Origin: Anaeromyxobacter soli
GTDB lineage: Bacteria; Myxococcota; Myxococcia; Myxococcales; Anaeromyxobacteraceae
Length of the DNA: 64,000 nt
Direction of reading: 5' to 3'
Assembly: GCF_022808855.1 (NCBI RefSeq)
Contig: NZ_JAKZLF010000017.1
Coordinates: forward strand, 33,145-97,144
Position numbers and translations under genes: made by a program. This document shows positions 32,170 to 40,805 of this stretch, piece after piece (the stretch's first letter is position 1; every line of letters begins with the position of its first letter). The notes below the pieces were generated by a model. The model searched no databases. It was given only the letters and a program-made list of their open reading frames with translations, and was not told the DNA's origin.

Positions 32170-34482
32170 TTACGGGTGCGCGCGCGCGTCCGCGACGAGC
32201 GCCTGGCCGAGCGCGATCCCACCGTCGCCGGGGGGCACCTGACCGTGTGGGTATACCGCGAAATCCGCCGAAAGCTCGCCGAGGAGGCCCTCGGTCAGCC
32301 GGGCGTTCTGGAAGCAGCCGCCGGTGAGCACCACGGGCAGCCGCCCGGTCGCCCGGCTGGCGTGCCGGACGAGCTCGGCGCCGGCGCGGGAGAGCGTGGC
32401 GTGGAAGCGGGCCGAGATCGCCGCGGGCGCGGTGCCGGCGAGGACGTCCGCGACGAGGGCGCGCCAGAGCGGGCGCAGGTCGAGCTCCGCGACGGGGGCG
32501 CCCGTGTCGACGTCGAACGGGTAGGGCGCCTCGCACGAGCTCGCCGAGCCGGCGGCGTTGTCGAGCGCGAGCGCGACCTGCCCCTCGTAATGGGAGACGC
32601 CACGGCCGAGCGCGAGCGCGCCGGCGGCGTCGAAGGCGCGGCCCACGCCGTGGGCGCGCGGCGAGTTGAGGCCGGTCGCGAGCAGGCGGCGCACGACGGC
32701 GAGCTCGGCCGCGGGGACCGCGCGGAAGAGCGGGAGGTCCGCGACCGGCGCGTCCTCTCCGAAGGCGTCGAGCAGCGCCGCGAGCGCGAGGCGCCACGGC
32801 TCGCGGATGGCGCGGTCGCCGCCGGCGAGGGCGAGCGGCCGGAACGTGGCGAGGCGCTCGAAGCGGCCGCGCTCGGCGAGGAGGAGCTCGCCGCCCCAGG
32901 CGGTGCCGTCCGGGCCGAGGCCGGTGCCGTCCCAGGCGAGCGCGAGCACCGGGCCGTCGAGGCCGTGCTCGGCCATGGCGGCCGCGGCGTGCGCGTGGTG
33001 GTGCTGCACCTCGACGAGCGGGACGCCGAGCGCGGCGGCGCGCTCGCGGGCGTAGCGGGTCGAGACGTAGAGCGGGTGGAGATCGCAGGCCACGACCTCG
33101 GGGCGCAGCGCGAGGAACCCCTCGAGCCGCGCGATGGCCGCCTCGAACGCCGCATAGGTCTCGAGGTTGTCGAGGTCGCCGACGTGCGGCCCGAGCACCG
33201 CCTCGTCGCCGCGCGCGAGGCAGAACGTGTTCTTGAGCTGCGCGCCGACCGCGAGGACGGGGCGCGCGAAGCGGCGGTGGACGATCACCGGGCGCGGGAC
33301 GTAGCCGCGCGAGCGGCGCATGACGAGCGGCTGGCCCGCGATGGTCCGCGCGACCGAGTCGTCGCAGCGCGAGGCGATGGGCCGGTCGTGCACGAGGAAG
33401 AGGTCGGCGATGCCGCCGAGCCGCCGGACCGCCTCGTCGTCCTCGAAGGCGATGGGCTCCTCCGAGAGGTTGCCGCTCGTCATCACGAGCGGCCGGCCCG
33501 CGGCCTCGAGGAGGAGGTGGTGGAGCGGCGCGTAGGGGAGGAGGAGGCCCACGAGCGGGCTGTCCGGCGCGAGCTCCCGCGCGAGGGCCGCTTCCGGTCG
33601 TCGGCGGCACAGCACGATGGGGCGCTCGACCGAGGCGAGCAGCGCCTCCTCCGCCTCGCCGATGTCCGCGAGCGCACGCGCCGCGGCGAGGTCGCGGACC
33701 ATCACCGCGAGCGGCTTCTCCTCGCGGCGCTTGCGGGCGCGCAGCGTCGCGACCGCCGTGCTCGAGGTCGCGTCGCAGGCGAGGTGAAAGCCGCCGAGGC
33801 CCTTCACCGCGGCGATGGCGCCCGCGGCGAGCGCGCGGCCGACCTGGCCGATGGGATCCGTCACCTCGACCGCCGAGCCGTCGCGCGCGACGACACGCAC
33901 GCGCGGCCCGCAGGCGGGGCAGGCGTTCGGCTGCGCGTGGAAGCGGCGGTCGAGAGGATCGGCGTACTCGCGCGCGCACGCCGGGCACATCGTGAACCCG
34001 GCCATGGTCGTGGCCGGCCGGTCGTAGGGGGCGCCGTGCGCGATGGTGAAGCGCGGGCCGCAGTCCGTGCAGTTCGTGAACGGGTAGCGGTGGCGGCGGT
34101 CGCGCGGGTCGAAGACCTCTCGCTCGCAGGCGGCGCAGGTGGCGAGGTCGGGCGGGATGGCCGCGCGCCGCTCGGCGGCGGGGCCGCTCGCGACGATCTC
34201 GAACCCCTCCAGCCCTTCCGCCGCGATGGGCTCGCTCGAGAGCGTCTCGATGACCGCCGCCGGCGGCCGGTCGCTCCGGAGCCGCCGCTCGAGCTCGTCG
34301 AGCGCGGCGGCAGGTCCGAACGCCTCGACCGTCACGCCGGACGCGTCGTTCCGCACGCGCCCCGCGAGCCCGAGCGCGTGCGCGAGCCGGTACACGAAGG
34401 GCCGGAAGCCGACGCCCTGGACCGTGCCGCTCACGGTCAGGCGCCGACCGGCGGGCGCGCGCTGTAGGGGATCGGTCCGCAT
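32170..34482 (-). CDS. hypF: Carbamoyltransferase HypF
   Basis: A 770-residue enzyme that makes carbamoyl-adenylate from carbamoyl phosphate and transfers the carbamoyl group to HypE. Order of domains: acylphosphatase-like (TVSGTVQGVGFRPFVYRLA, about 15-95), two zinc fingers (CAACEREVF with CTDCGPRF, and CPACAREY with CPACGPR, about 108-185), a YrdC-like domain with KGLGGFHLACDA (about 200-390), and a C-terminal Kae1-like domain with HHHAHAAAAMAEH, LALAWDGTGLGPDG and VVLTGGCFQN. The length equals the family norm. ATG start. Confidence 0.97.
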   Translation of the reverse strand: MRTDPLQRAPAGRRLTVSGTVQGVGFRPFVYRLAHALGLAGRVRNDASGVTVEAFGPAAALDELERRLRSDRPPAAVIETLSSEPIAAEGLEGFEIVASGPAAERRAAIPPDLATCAACEREVFDPRDRRHRYPFTNCTDCGPRFTIAHGAPYDRPATTMAGFTMCPACAREYADPLDRRFHAQPNACPACGPRVRVVARDGSAVEVTDPIGQVGRALAAGAIAAVKGLGGFHLACDATSSTAVATLRARKRREEKPLAVMVRDLAAARALADIGEAEEALLASVERPIVLCRRRPEAALARELAPDSPLVGLLLPYAPLHHLLLEAAGRPLVMTSGNLSEEPIAFEDDEAVRRLGGIADLFLVHDRPIASRCDDSVARTIAGQPLVMRRSRGYVPRPVIVHRRFARPVLAVGAQLKNTFCLARGDEAVLGPHVGDLDNLETYAAFEAAIARLEGFLALRPEVVACDLHPLYVSTRYARERAAALGVPLVEVQHHHAHAAAAMAEHGLDGPVLALAWDGTGLGPDGTAWGGELLLAERGRFERLATFRPLALAGGDRAIREPWRLALAALLDAFGEDAPVADLPLFRAVPAAELAVVRRLLATGLNSPRAHGVGRAFDAAGALALGRGVSHYEGQVALALDNAAGSASSCEAPYPFDVDTGAPVAELDLRPLWRALVADVLAGTAPAAISARFHATLSRAGAELVRHASRATGRLPVVLTGGCFQNARLTEGLLGELSADFAVYPHGQVPPGDGGIALGQALVADARAHP

Positions 34483-34532
34483 CGTCTCCGGCTCTCATAA
34501 CGGCGCGGCGCGGCGCCGGCCGTGCCTCGCCT

Positions 34533-35063
34533 TCACCCCCGCGGCTTCTCCCACCACAGATCCGGCGCTGCCGGCGGAACGCGTTCCGTCACCGCCACCC
34601 CGAGCGCCGCGAGCTCCTTCGCGACCTGGGCGACGGCGCCGTCGATCGCCGCGCGCACCTCCGGCGAGAGGCCGATCCCGGTCGCCACGCTCGCCGGGAC
34701 CACGCCGACGAGCTTCACCGTCCTCGGAGAGACGCCCATGAACTCCGCGTTCATGAGGGCCTCGCGGACTCCGGGCTCGTGCGGGCTCATGGCGAGGACC
34801 GGCGCCTTGTGCAGCAGCTCCTCCTTGTCGTAGACGCGCAGCGTGCCCGGCGCGGCCTTCGCCTTCACCGCGTCCACGAGGACGAGCCCCTCGAGCCCGG
34901 CGATGAACGCGGTGAGGTCGTAGCCGGGGGTGCCGGCGTCCATCACCTGCACGTCGGGCGGGACCGCGTGGCGCGCCTCGAACACGCGGACCACGTGCGG
35001 GCCCACGGCGTCGTCGCCGGTGAGCACGTTGCCGATGCCGATGACGGCGATGCGGGGGGACAT
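34533..35063 (-). CDS. Hydrogenase maturation endopeptidase (HybD/HyaD/HupD family)
   Basis: A 176-residue nickel-checking protease that removes the C-terminal peptide of the large subunit once Ni is inserted. The N-terminus IAVIGIGNVLTGDDAVGPHV carries the GxGNxLxxDD signature with the metal-binding acidic residue, and DAGTPGYDL the second ligand; SPHEPGVREALMNAEFMG contains the third (His). ATG follows AGGAG. Its partner is the large subunit encoded immediately upstream, which has a 15-residue tail after the cleavage histidine. Confidence 0.95.
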   Translation of the reverse strand: MSPRIAVIGIGNVLTGDDAVGPHVVRVFEARHAVPPDVQVMDAGTPGYDLTAFIAGLEGLVLVDAVKAKAAPGTLRVYDKEELLHKAPVLAMSPHEPGVREALMNAEFMGVSPRTVKLVGVVPASVATGIGLSPEVRAAIDGAVAQVAKELAALGVAVTERVPPAAPDLWWEKPRG

Positions 35064-35145
35064 GAGGCTCCTGCGTCGAAAGAGAATCCCGCCCCGGGAG
35101 GGAGTCCGGGACGGGATCGGTTCTACCGCGCGTGCCGGCCGCGCG

Positions 35146-35177
35146 CCGCTCGCCCTTCGACAGCTCGGGGCGAGCGG
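35146..35177. repeat. REP-like hairpin between the large-subunit and protease genes
   Basis: CCGCTCGCCC pairs perfectly with GGGCGAGCGG around TTCGACAGCTCG, a 10-bp stem in the 132-base gap between hybC and the maturation protease gene. The sequence shares CGCTCGCCCTTCGACAG with 25974-25989. Placed inside the operon, it could stabilise the 3' end of the structural mRNA segment and lower maturation-gene expression. Confidence 0.65.
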
Positions 35178-35195
35178 CCACGGGAAGGCTCGTGG

Positions 35196-36932
35196 CTACA
35201 GCACCTTCACCCGCGCGAGCTCCTCGCCCTCCGCGTCCACGGTGTGGATCGCGCAGGCGAGGCACGGATCGAACGAGTGGATCGTGCGGAGCGCCTCGAG
35301 CGGGAGCTTCGGGTCGGCGATCGGGTTCCCGACGAGCGACTTCTCGTAGGGGCCGAGCTGATCCTTCGCGTCGCGCGGGCCGGCGTTCCAGGTGGACGGC
35401 ACGACCGCCTGGTAGTTGGCGAGCTTCATCGTCTTGCCGTCGGTCTCGATGACCGACCAGTGCGAGAGCGTGCCGCGCGGCGCCTCGTGGAAGCCGACGC
35501 CCTTGTACGTGCCGGGCTTCAGGTTCTTCATCGGGTCGACGAAGATCGCCGTGTCGCCCTTGCCGATGTTCTCGACGAGGAGCTTCCAGTGCTTGAGCGC
35601 GAGCTCGCCCATGGTCGCCGCGCGGATCGCGCGGGCGGCGTGGCGGCCGAGCGTCGAGTGCAGGACCGCCGGCGTGAGCTTCACGCCCGCGATCTTGCCG
35701 GCGGTGCCGAGGCAGAAGTCCGCCCACTTCTTGATGCTCTCGTGGCCGCCGGCGTAGCCGACGAGCACCTGCGCGAGCGGGCCCACCTGCACGGGCTTGC
35801 CCTCGAGGCGCGGCGCCTTCACCCACGTGTACTTCTCGGGCGCGGGCGTCTCCGCCTTCCACTCACCCGTGTACTTCGGGTTCGTCTGGCCCTCCCACGG
35901 CTGGCGGACGGTGTCGCCCTCGTAGTAGGCGCGGGCGATCGACTCCGTGACGTTCTGCTTCAGGTAGTCGTCGTTCCAGCTCGCGACCGGCTTCACGTTC
36001 GAGAGATCGCCGTTCCAGATGACGCCGCCGGGCAGGTCGAACCGGGTCATCTTCACGTCGGTCGGCATGTCCGGCACGGCGAGGTAGTTCGTCACGCCCG
36101 CGCCGTACTTGAGCCAGTCCGGGTAGCTCGCCGCGATGGCCGCGACGTCCGGCAGGTAGACCTGCTGCACGAAGGTGACGACCTCCTCGAGGAGCGTCTT
36201 CACCTGGTACAGCTTCTCCATGTTGAGCGCCGCGGGGCTGTCCAGGTTGATGGCGTTCGCGACGCCGCCCACCGCGAGGTTCTGGATGTTCGGCGTCTTC
36301 GAGCCGAGGATCGCGACGACCTGGTTCGCCTTGCGCTGCACGTCGAGCGCCTGCAGGTAGTGCGCGACGGCGAGGAGGTTCACCTCCGGCGGGAGCTTCA
36401 TCGCCGGGTGGCCCCAGTAGCCGTTGGTGAAGATGCCGAGCTGGCCGGCCGCGACGAAGCCCGCCACCTTCTCCTTCACCGCCTTGAGGGCGTGCTTGGA
36501 GTTGCCCGCCCACTGCAGGCCGAGCGAGTCGGCGAGGTTCGCCGCCTTCTCCGGGTCCGCCTTCAGCGCGGCGACCACGTCCACCCAGTCGAGCGCGGAG
36601 AGCGCGTAGAAGTGGACGATGTGATCGTGGAGCGCGTGGGCGCTCATGATCACGTTGCGGATGAGCTGCGCGTTGAGCGGGATCTCGAGGCCGAGCGCGT
36701 TCTCGACGCTGCGCACCGAGGCGATCGCGTGCACGGTGGTGCACACGCCGCAGATGCGCTGCGTGAACACCCAGGCGTCGCGCGGATCGCGGCCCTGCAG
36801 GATGGTCTCGATGCCGCGCCACATGGTCCCGGAGGACCAGGCGTTCTTGACCGCCCCGCCGTCCACCTCGACGTCGATGCGGAGGTGGCCCTCGATCCGA
36901 GTGACGGGGTCGATGGTGATGAGCTTACCCAT
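35196..36932 (-). CDS. hybC: [NiFe] hydrogenase large subunit (group 1, Hyb type)
   Basis: A 578-residue precursor that holds the Ni-Fe(CN)2CO active site and oxidises H2. The N-terminal ligand pair is R59-I-C61-G-V-C64 and the C-terminal pair is D555-P-C557-L-A-C560-A-I-H563. Cleavage after His563 would remove a 15-residue tail ending VKVL. DPVTRIEGHLRIDVEVDGG is the usual N-terminus. No signal peptide: export would be piggyback through the small subunit's Tat signal. Its length and neighbours (HybO, HybA, HybB) match the group 1c Hyb-type enzyme. Confidence 0.97.
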   Translation of the reverse strand: MGKLITIDPVTRIEGHLRIDVEVDGGAVKNAWSSGTMWRGIETILQGRDPRDAWVFTQRICGVCTTVHAIASVRSVENALGLEIPLNAQLIRNVIMSAHALHDHIVHFYALSALDWVDVVAALKADPEKAANLADSLGLQWAGNSKHALKAVKEKVAGFVAAGQLGIFTNGYWGHPAMKLPPEVNLLAVAHYLQALDVQRKANQVVAILGSKTPNIQNLAVGGVANAINLDSPAALNMEKLYQVKTLLEEVVTFVQQVYLPDVAAIAASYPDWLKYGAGVTNYLAVPDMPTDVKMTRFDLPGGVIWNGDLSNVKPVASWNDDYLKQNVTESIARAYYEGDTVRQPWEGQTNPKYTGEWKAETPAPEKYTWVKAPRLEGKPVQVGPLAQVLVGYAGGHESIKKWADFCLGTAGKIAGVKLTPAVLHSTLGRHAARAIRAATMGELALKHWKLLVENIGKGDTAIFVDPMKNLKPGTYKGVGFHEAPRGTLSHWSVIETDGKTMKLANYQAVVPSTWNAGPRDAKDQLGPYEKSLVGNPIADPKLPLEALRTIHSFDPCLACAIHTVDAEGEELARVKVL

Positions 36933-36950
36933 GGACGTTCACCTCTCTGC

Positions 36951-38204
36951 CTAGCGGCTGGCGGCGGCCTTCGCGGGGCCGCTGCCGACGTGGGTGTGCT
37001 CGTCGCGGACGTCCTCGACGACCACGACGGGGAACTTGCGGGAGACGAAGATGAAGAGCGCGACGCCGACGGCCGCCATGCCCACCGTGACGATCGTCTC
37101 GCCCAGCGACGGCCAGTAGTTCCAGCCGGCGGCGATGGGCTTGCCGTCCGCGGTCCACCCGGCCGGGCGGTACATGGTGAGGTAGGCGTCGACGCGGTAC
37201 GCGGCGCCCGCCGCGACGGCGAGCAGCGCCGCCCCGAACATCCGGCCCTTGTTCCGCTGCACGCGCGGCGAGAGGAACATGAGCGCGGGGGCGAGGAAGA
37301 GCGCGAGCTCGGCCACGAACAGGAGCGTGGGGAAGTCGAGCGCGAGGAAGCGGAGCTTGCCGCTCCAAACCACGTCCGCCACGCGGAGCACCACGTAGAA
37401 GAGCAGCATGCCCGCGTTCACCTTGGACATGTCCGCGAAGAGCTTCGGGTCGTGCTTGGCGTTCCAGGTGAGGTTCAGGATCGTGACGAGCGCCACGACC
37501 GCGCCGAACCCCATGGACAGGCAGGAGACGAGGAACAGCGTGGGCAGGAGCGCCGTGTGCCAGAGCGGGTGGATCTTGGGGCCGGCGATGAGCATCAGGC
37601 CGCCGAGGGAGCTCTGGTGCATCGTGGGGAGCAGGATCGCGAGCGCGATGATGTAGGGCATCGCCTTCGCGAGCCGCGGGCCCCAGGTCTTGCCGATGGC
37701 CGCCCAGCGCGGCGAGCGGCTCGCGGCGGCGCCGTCGAGGATCGAGGGCAGCACCTCGATCCACAGCACCGTCACGTAGACGATGACGCAGATGGCGACC
37801 TCGAGCAGCGCGGAGCTGAGGTTCCACCAGGGGATCCACGGCAGCAGGTACGAGTTCCAGTACCGGCCGAGCGCGATCATGATCGAGCTGCCGCCCAGCG
37901 TGTAGGCGATGGCGCCGACGAGCACCGCCGGCCGCACGAGGCCGTGGTACTGGCCCTTGTTGAGGAGGTAGCAGAGCAGGCCGACCGAGTACGCGCCCGC
38001 GCCGATGCCGGTGAAGACGACGACGTTCACCGGCTCCCAGATGCCCCAGGTGAAGCCGTCCGTCATGTTCGACACCGGCCCGACGCCGGCGAAGAAGCGG
38101 TAGGCCATCACCACGGCGGCGACGCCGAACAGCGCGAGCAGCACCAGCATCGAGCGGTCGAGCAGGCTCCCGCCGATGGCCTTCGGATGATCGTGGGCGC
38201 TCAT
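36951..38204 (-). CDS. hybB: Hydrogenase integral-membrane subunit HybB (NrfD/PsrC-like)
   Basis: A 417-residue protein with about ten membrane helices, for example SMLVLLALFGVAAVVMAYRF, VVVFTGIGAGAYSVGLLCYL, AYTLGGSSIMIALGRYWNSY and a C-terminal helix ETIVTVGMAAVGVALFIFVS. It belongs to the NrfD/PsrC family that exchanges electrons with the quinone pool without heme, in contrast to b-type cytochrome partners. It anchors HybA and the catalytic dimer at the outer face of the inner membrane. ATG abuts the hybA stop. The long periplasmic or cytoplasmic tail ends EHTHVGSGPAKAAASR. Confidence 0.94.
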   Translation of the reverse strand: MSAHDHPKAIGGSLLDRSMLVLLALFGVAAVVMAYRFFAGVGPVSNMTDGFTWGIWEPVNVVVFTGIGAGAYSVGLLCYLLNKGQYHGLVRPAVLVGAIAYTLGGSSIMIALGRYWNSYLLPWIPWWNLSSALLEVAICVIVYVTVLWIEVLPSILDGAAASRSPRWAAIGKTWGPRLAKAMPYIIALAILLPTMHQSSLGGLMLIAGPKIHPLWHTALLPTLFLVSCLSMGFGAVVALVTILNLTWNAKHDPKLFADMSKVNAGMLLFYVVLRVADVVWSGKLRFLALDFPTLLFVAELALFLAPALMFLSPRVQRNKGRMFGAALLAVAAGAAYRVDAYLTMYRPAGWTADGKPIAAGWNYWPSLGETIVTVGMAAVGVALFIFVSRKFPVVVVEDVRDEHTHVGSGPAKAAASR

Positions 38205-39158
38205 CTACTTGCCCTCCTCGCGGTGCTCGGCCGCCTCTTCCCTCTTCCGGTTCCGCGCGATGAGCGCGGCCATGCCGAGGTACAGCGCGACCGGCGTGAC
38301 GCCGTGCAGGTACGGGGCGTGGGAGACGCTCTCCGAGAACGAGGCCTGGGAGCGGTCCGGCAGCTCCGGCAGCCCGAGCTGCGTGAACGAGACGCCCGCG
38401 GGGGCGAGGTACAGCACCTGGGTGCCGCCGCCCTCCTTCTCGCCGTAGACGTGCTGCTGGTAGCGCGCGGGGGAGGCGGCGATGCGCCGCTTCGCCTCGG
38501 CGAGCAGCTCCTCGCGGCGGCCGTAGACGACCGCCTCGCGGGGGCAGACCTCGCAGCAGGCCGGGTTCGCGATGGAGAGGAGCCCCTCCTGCTTCGGGTC
38601 GGCGCGGTGCCGGCACAGCTCGCACTTCACGATGAGCGGGAACGCGTCGAACCACTCGAACTTCGGCACGTTGAACGCGCAGCCGATCTGGCAGTAGCGG
38701 CAGCCGACGCAGGTGTTCTTGTCGTAGACGACGATGCCGCTGCCGGCGCGCTCGCCGGGGAGCTTCTTCTTCCCCTCGCCCTCCTTGTGGAGGGCGCCCA
38801 TCATGCAGACCGACACGCAGGACGGGTCGACGCAGTGCATGCACTGCTGCTTCATGTAGGTCGGGCCGTTCGCCGCCTCGACCGCCTTGATGACGTTCTT
38901 CGTGCTGCTGTTGAGGTCGCGGGGCGCGTCGTACTGGCCGCCGGTCTCGCCGGTCTCGAGGTCCACCGGCAGCTTGTTGGCGCGCTTGCACGCGCTCTGG
39001 CAGGCGCGGCAGCCGACGCACAGGGTGGCGTCGAAGAGCATCCCCACCGCCTGGGGGCGCGGCTCGACGGCTTCTCGAGCGGACGCGGTCCCGGCGAGCG
39101 CGGTGGTCGCTCCCGCAACGGCCGCTCCCTTGAGCAGGTCTCGTCGTGAGATGCGCAT
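38205..39158 (-). CDS. hybA: Hydrogenase ferredoxin-type electron-transfer subunit HybA
   Basis: A 317-residue periplasm-facing iron-sulfur protein. Residues 1-27 form a Tat signal (MRISRRDLLKGAAVAGATTA). Four [4Fe-4S] motifs are visible: CVGCRACQSACKRANKLP, CMHCVDPSCVSVCMMGAL, CVGCRYCQIGCAFNVPKF and CELCRHRADPKQEG with CCEVCPREAV. A C-terminal membrane helix (SHAPYLHGVTPVALYLGMAA) is expected to anchor it. It passes electrons from HybO to HybB. The 6-base gap to hybO suggests translational coupling. Confidence 0.95.
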   Translation of the reverse strand: MRISRRDLLKGAAVAGATTALAGTASAREAVEPRPQAVGMLFDATLCVGCRACQSACKRANKLPVDLETGETGGQYDAPRDLNSSTKNVIKAVEAANGPTYMKQQCMHCVDPSCVSVCMMGALHKEGEGKKKLPGERAGSGIVVYDKNTCVGCRYCQIGCAFNVPKFEWFDAFPLIVKCELCRHRADPKQEGLLSIANPACCEVCPREAVVYGRREELLAEAKRRIAASPARYQQHVYGEKEGGGTQVLYLAPAGVSFTQLGLPELPDRSQASFSESVSHAPYLHGVTPVALYLGMAALIARNRKREEAAEHREEGK

Positions 39159-39164
39159 GGGGGG

Positions 39165-40286
39165 CTACTCCTTCCCCTCGGTCTTCTCGGAGTCGGCGCT
39201 GATCTTCCGCGTCGCGACGACGCCCGCGCCGACGATGGCGCCGACGACGGCGCTGCCCACGCCGACGGCGAGGGCGCTCTTGCCGAGCACCGTGTGGTCG
39301 GGGTGGATGGCGGGGTAGGCCATGGGGGCCGTCGGGTTCTGGACGGGCAGGTTCGTGTAGATGGGCACGGTGAAGCCGACGCCCTGCTCGGTGCAGCCGA
39401 CGCAGGGGTGGCCGATGCCGACCGGCCACGCGCCGGGCACCTCGCAGAAGTCGAGCAGCGAGCAGTTGGCGTGGGTCTGGGGGCCCTTGCAGCCGAGCTT
39501 GTAGAGGCAGTAGCCGTTGCGGTGCCCCTCGTCCCCGAACGCCTGCGCGAACCGGCCGGCGTCGAAGTGCGGGCGGCGCTGGCAGTCCTCGTGGATGACG
39601 CGGCCGTAGGCGAACTTCGGGCGGCCGAGGTCGTCGAGCGCCGGGAGCGTGCCGAAGGTCGCGTACTGCAGCACGGTGCCGAGCAGGTTGTAGGGGTTCG
39701 CCGGGCAGCCGGGCAGCGTGACGACCGTCTTGCCCTTCAGGATCTGCGGCGCGCCGGTCGCGCCGGTCGGGTTCGGCGCCGCGGACGGGACGCCGCCCCA
39801 CGACGCGCACGAGCCGATCGCGATGATCGCGCCGGCCTTGGCGGCGACGGCGTTGAGCGTGTCGATCGCCTTCTTGCCGCCGACCTGGCAGTAGATGCCG
39901 CCGTCCTTCTCCGGGATCGCGCCCTCGACGACGAGGACGAACTTGCCCTCGTTCTCGTGCAGGGCCTTCTCGAGCGCCTCCTCGATCTGGCGGCCGGCCG
40001 CCGCGAACAAGGTCTCGTGGTAGTCGACCGAGACGAGGTCGAGGATGAGCGCGCCGACGTCCGGGTGGCTCGTGCGGAGCAGCGACTCGGTGCAGCCGGT
40101 GCATTCCTGGAAGTGGAGCCAGATGACCGAGGGCTTCCTTCCCTTGGCCACGTTCTCCGCCATCTTCTCGCCGGCCCAGGCCGGGAGGCCCACGGCCGCC
40201 GCCGCGGTGGTGCAGACCTTGATGAAGTCACGGCGGGAGACACCCTTGGTCTCCAGGCCGAGCACTTCGGAGCCCATATCGTTCAT
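39165..40286 (-). CDS. hybO: [NiFe] hydrogenase small subunit
   Basis: A 373-residue protein with three iron-sulfur clusters that wires the active site to the membrane. The Tat signal is SRRDFIKVCTTAAAAVGLPA (residues 17-36). Proximal ligands: ECTGCTESLL, IGSCASWGG, LPGCPANPYN. Medial and distal ligands: His in VIHEDCQRRPHFD, Cys in YCLYKLGCKG and NCSLLDFCEVPG, and HPCVGCTEQG. A C-terminal helix (GKSALAVGVGSAVVGAIVGA) anchors it in the membrane. ATG 40286 is preceded by GGAGGAC. First gene of the operon. Confidence 0.96.
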   Translation of the reverse strand: MNDMGSEVLGLETKGVSRRDFIKVCTTAAAAVGLPAWAGEKMAENVAKGRKPSVIWLHFQECTGCTESLLRTSHPDVGALILDLVSVDYHETLFAAAGRQIEEALEKALHENEGKFVLVVEGAIPEKDGGIYCQVGGKKAIDTLNAVAAKAGAIIAIGSCASWGGVPSAAPNPTGATGAPQILKGKTVVTLPGCPANPYNLLGTVLQYATFGTLPALDDLGRPKFAYGRVIHEDCQRRPHFDAGRFAQAFGDEGHRNGYCLYKLGCKGPQTHANCSLLDFCEVPGAWPVGIGHPCVGCTEQGVGFTVPIYTNLPVQNPTAPMAYPAIHPDHTVLGKSALAVGVGSAVVGAIVGAGVVATRKISADSEKTEGKE

Positions 40287-40805
40287 TCCGTCCTCCGGGT
40301 GCCGCGGAGACTGACCGCTCCAATCGAAAATTACAACCTGCTAAAATTCCCCGGCTTTTCGGAAATCGGGCAAACGAAATGTTTGCGTGGCGCTCGTGCG
40401 GCAAATGGACGCCGCGCGCTATCGGCGCACCCTTCCGTCGAGCCTGAGGCTTGACCGACGTCACGCGGAACCCGGGTCAAACCCGAAAACGGGCCCGCGA
40501 ATTGGCCTTTGTGGACTCCGCGAGACAACATTGACGGGATGGCTCCACGTTAAATTTGCGCCAACAATTTTGGGGTGAAAATCGAGGGGAGGCGGCGCGC
40601 GCGAGCGGATCGTGTCGAGGAGTCGGTCCGGGTCCCTCGGCGACGGTTCACAGGGCGGCGCGGGCCAGGACGGAAAGTGAATGCGGGAGGCGGCTCACCC
40701 GGCGTACGGGTGCGACAAACAGTGAAAGCGCCGGCGACCGGCGAGGGCGCCACGGCCGGAGCCGGGCATCCTCACCGCCGCGCGGCGTACCCGCCGCCGG
40801 GGAGG
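40287..40805. promoter_or_regulatory. Leader and promoter region of the hydrogenase operon, with a perfect palindrome
   Basis: 519 bases between the 3' end of rmuC and the start of hybO, visibly poorer in GC than the rest at 40320-40580. On the minus strand a -10-like TGTAAT (40335-40330) would start transcription near 40323, leaving a leader of about 37 bases with GGAGGA. GCAAAC-GAAAT-GTTTGC (40370-40386) is a perfect 6-5-6 palindrome centred about 55 bases upstream, a typical activator position. TTGACC (40451-40456) and GGTCAA (40474-40479) form another inverted pair. No -35 box is clear, which suits an activated promoter. Nothing coding is seen. Confidence 0.4.

Noticed and set aside
34779..39149. 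A 1456-residue plus-strand frame opposite the hydrogenase genes
   Set aside because: Antisense to hybC, hybB and hybA, which carry all expected ligands; the frame is a His/Arg/Asp-rich shadow.
40387..40401. A plus-strand sigma54-like pair (TGGCGC and GGC with GG-N10-GC spacing)
   Set aside because: It points away from hybO and no plus-strand gene follows, and the -12 element is poor.
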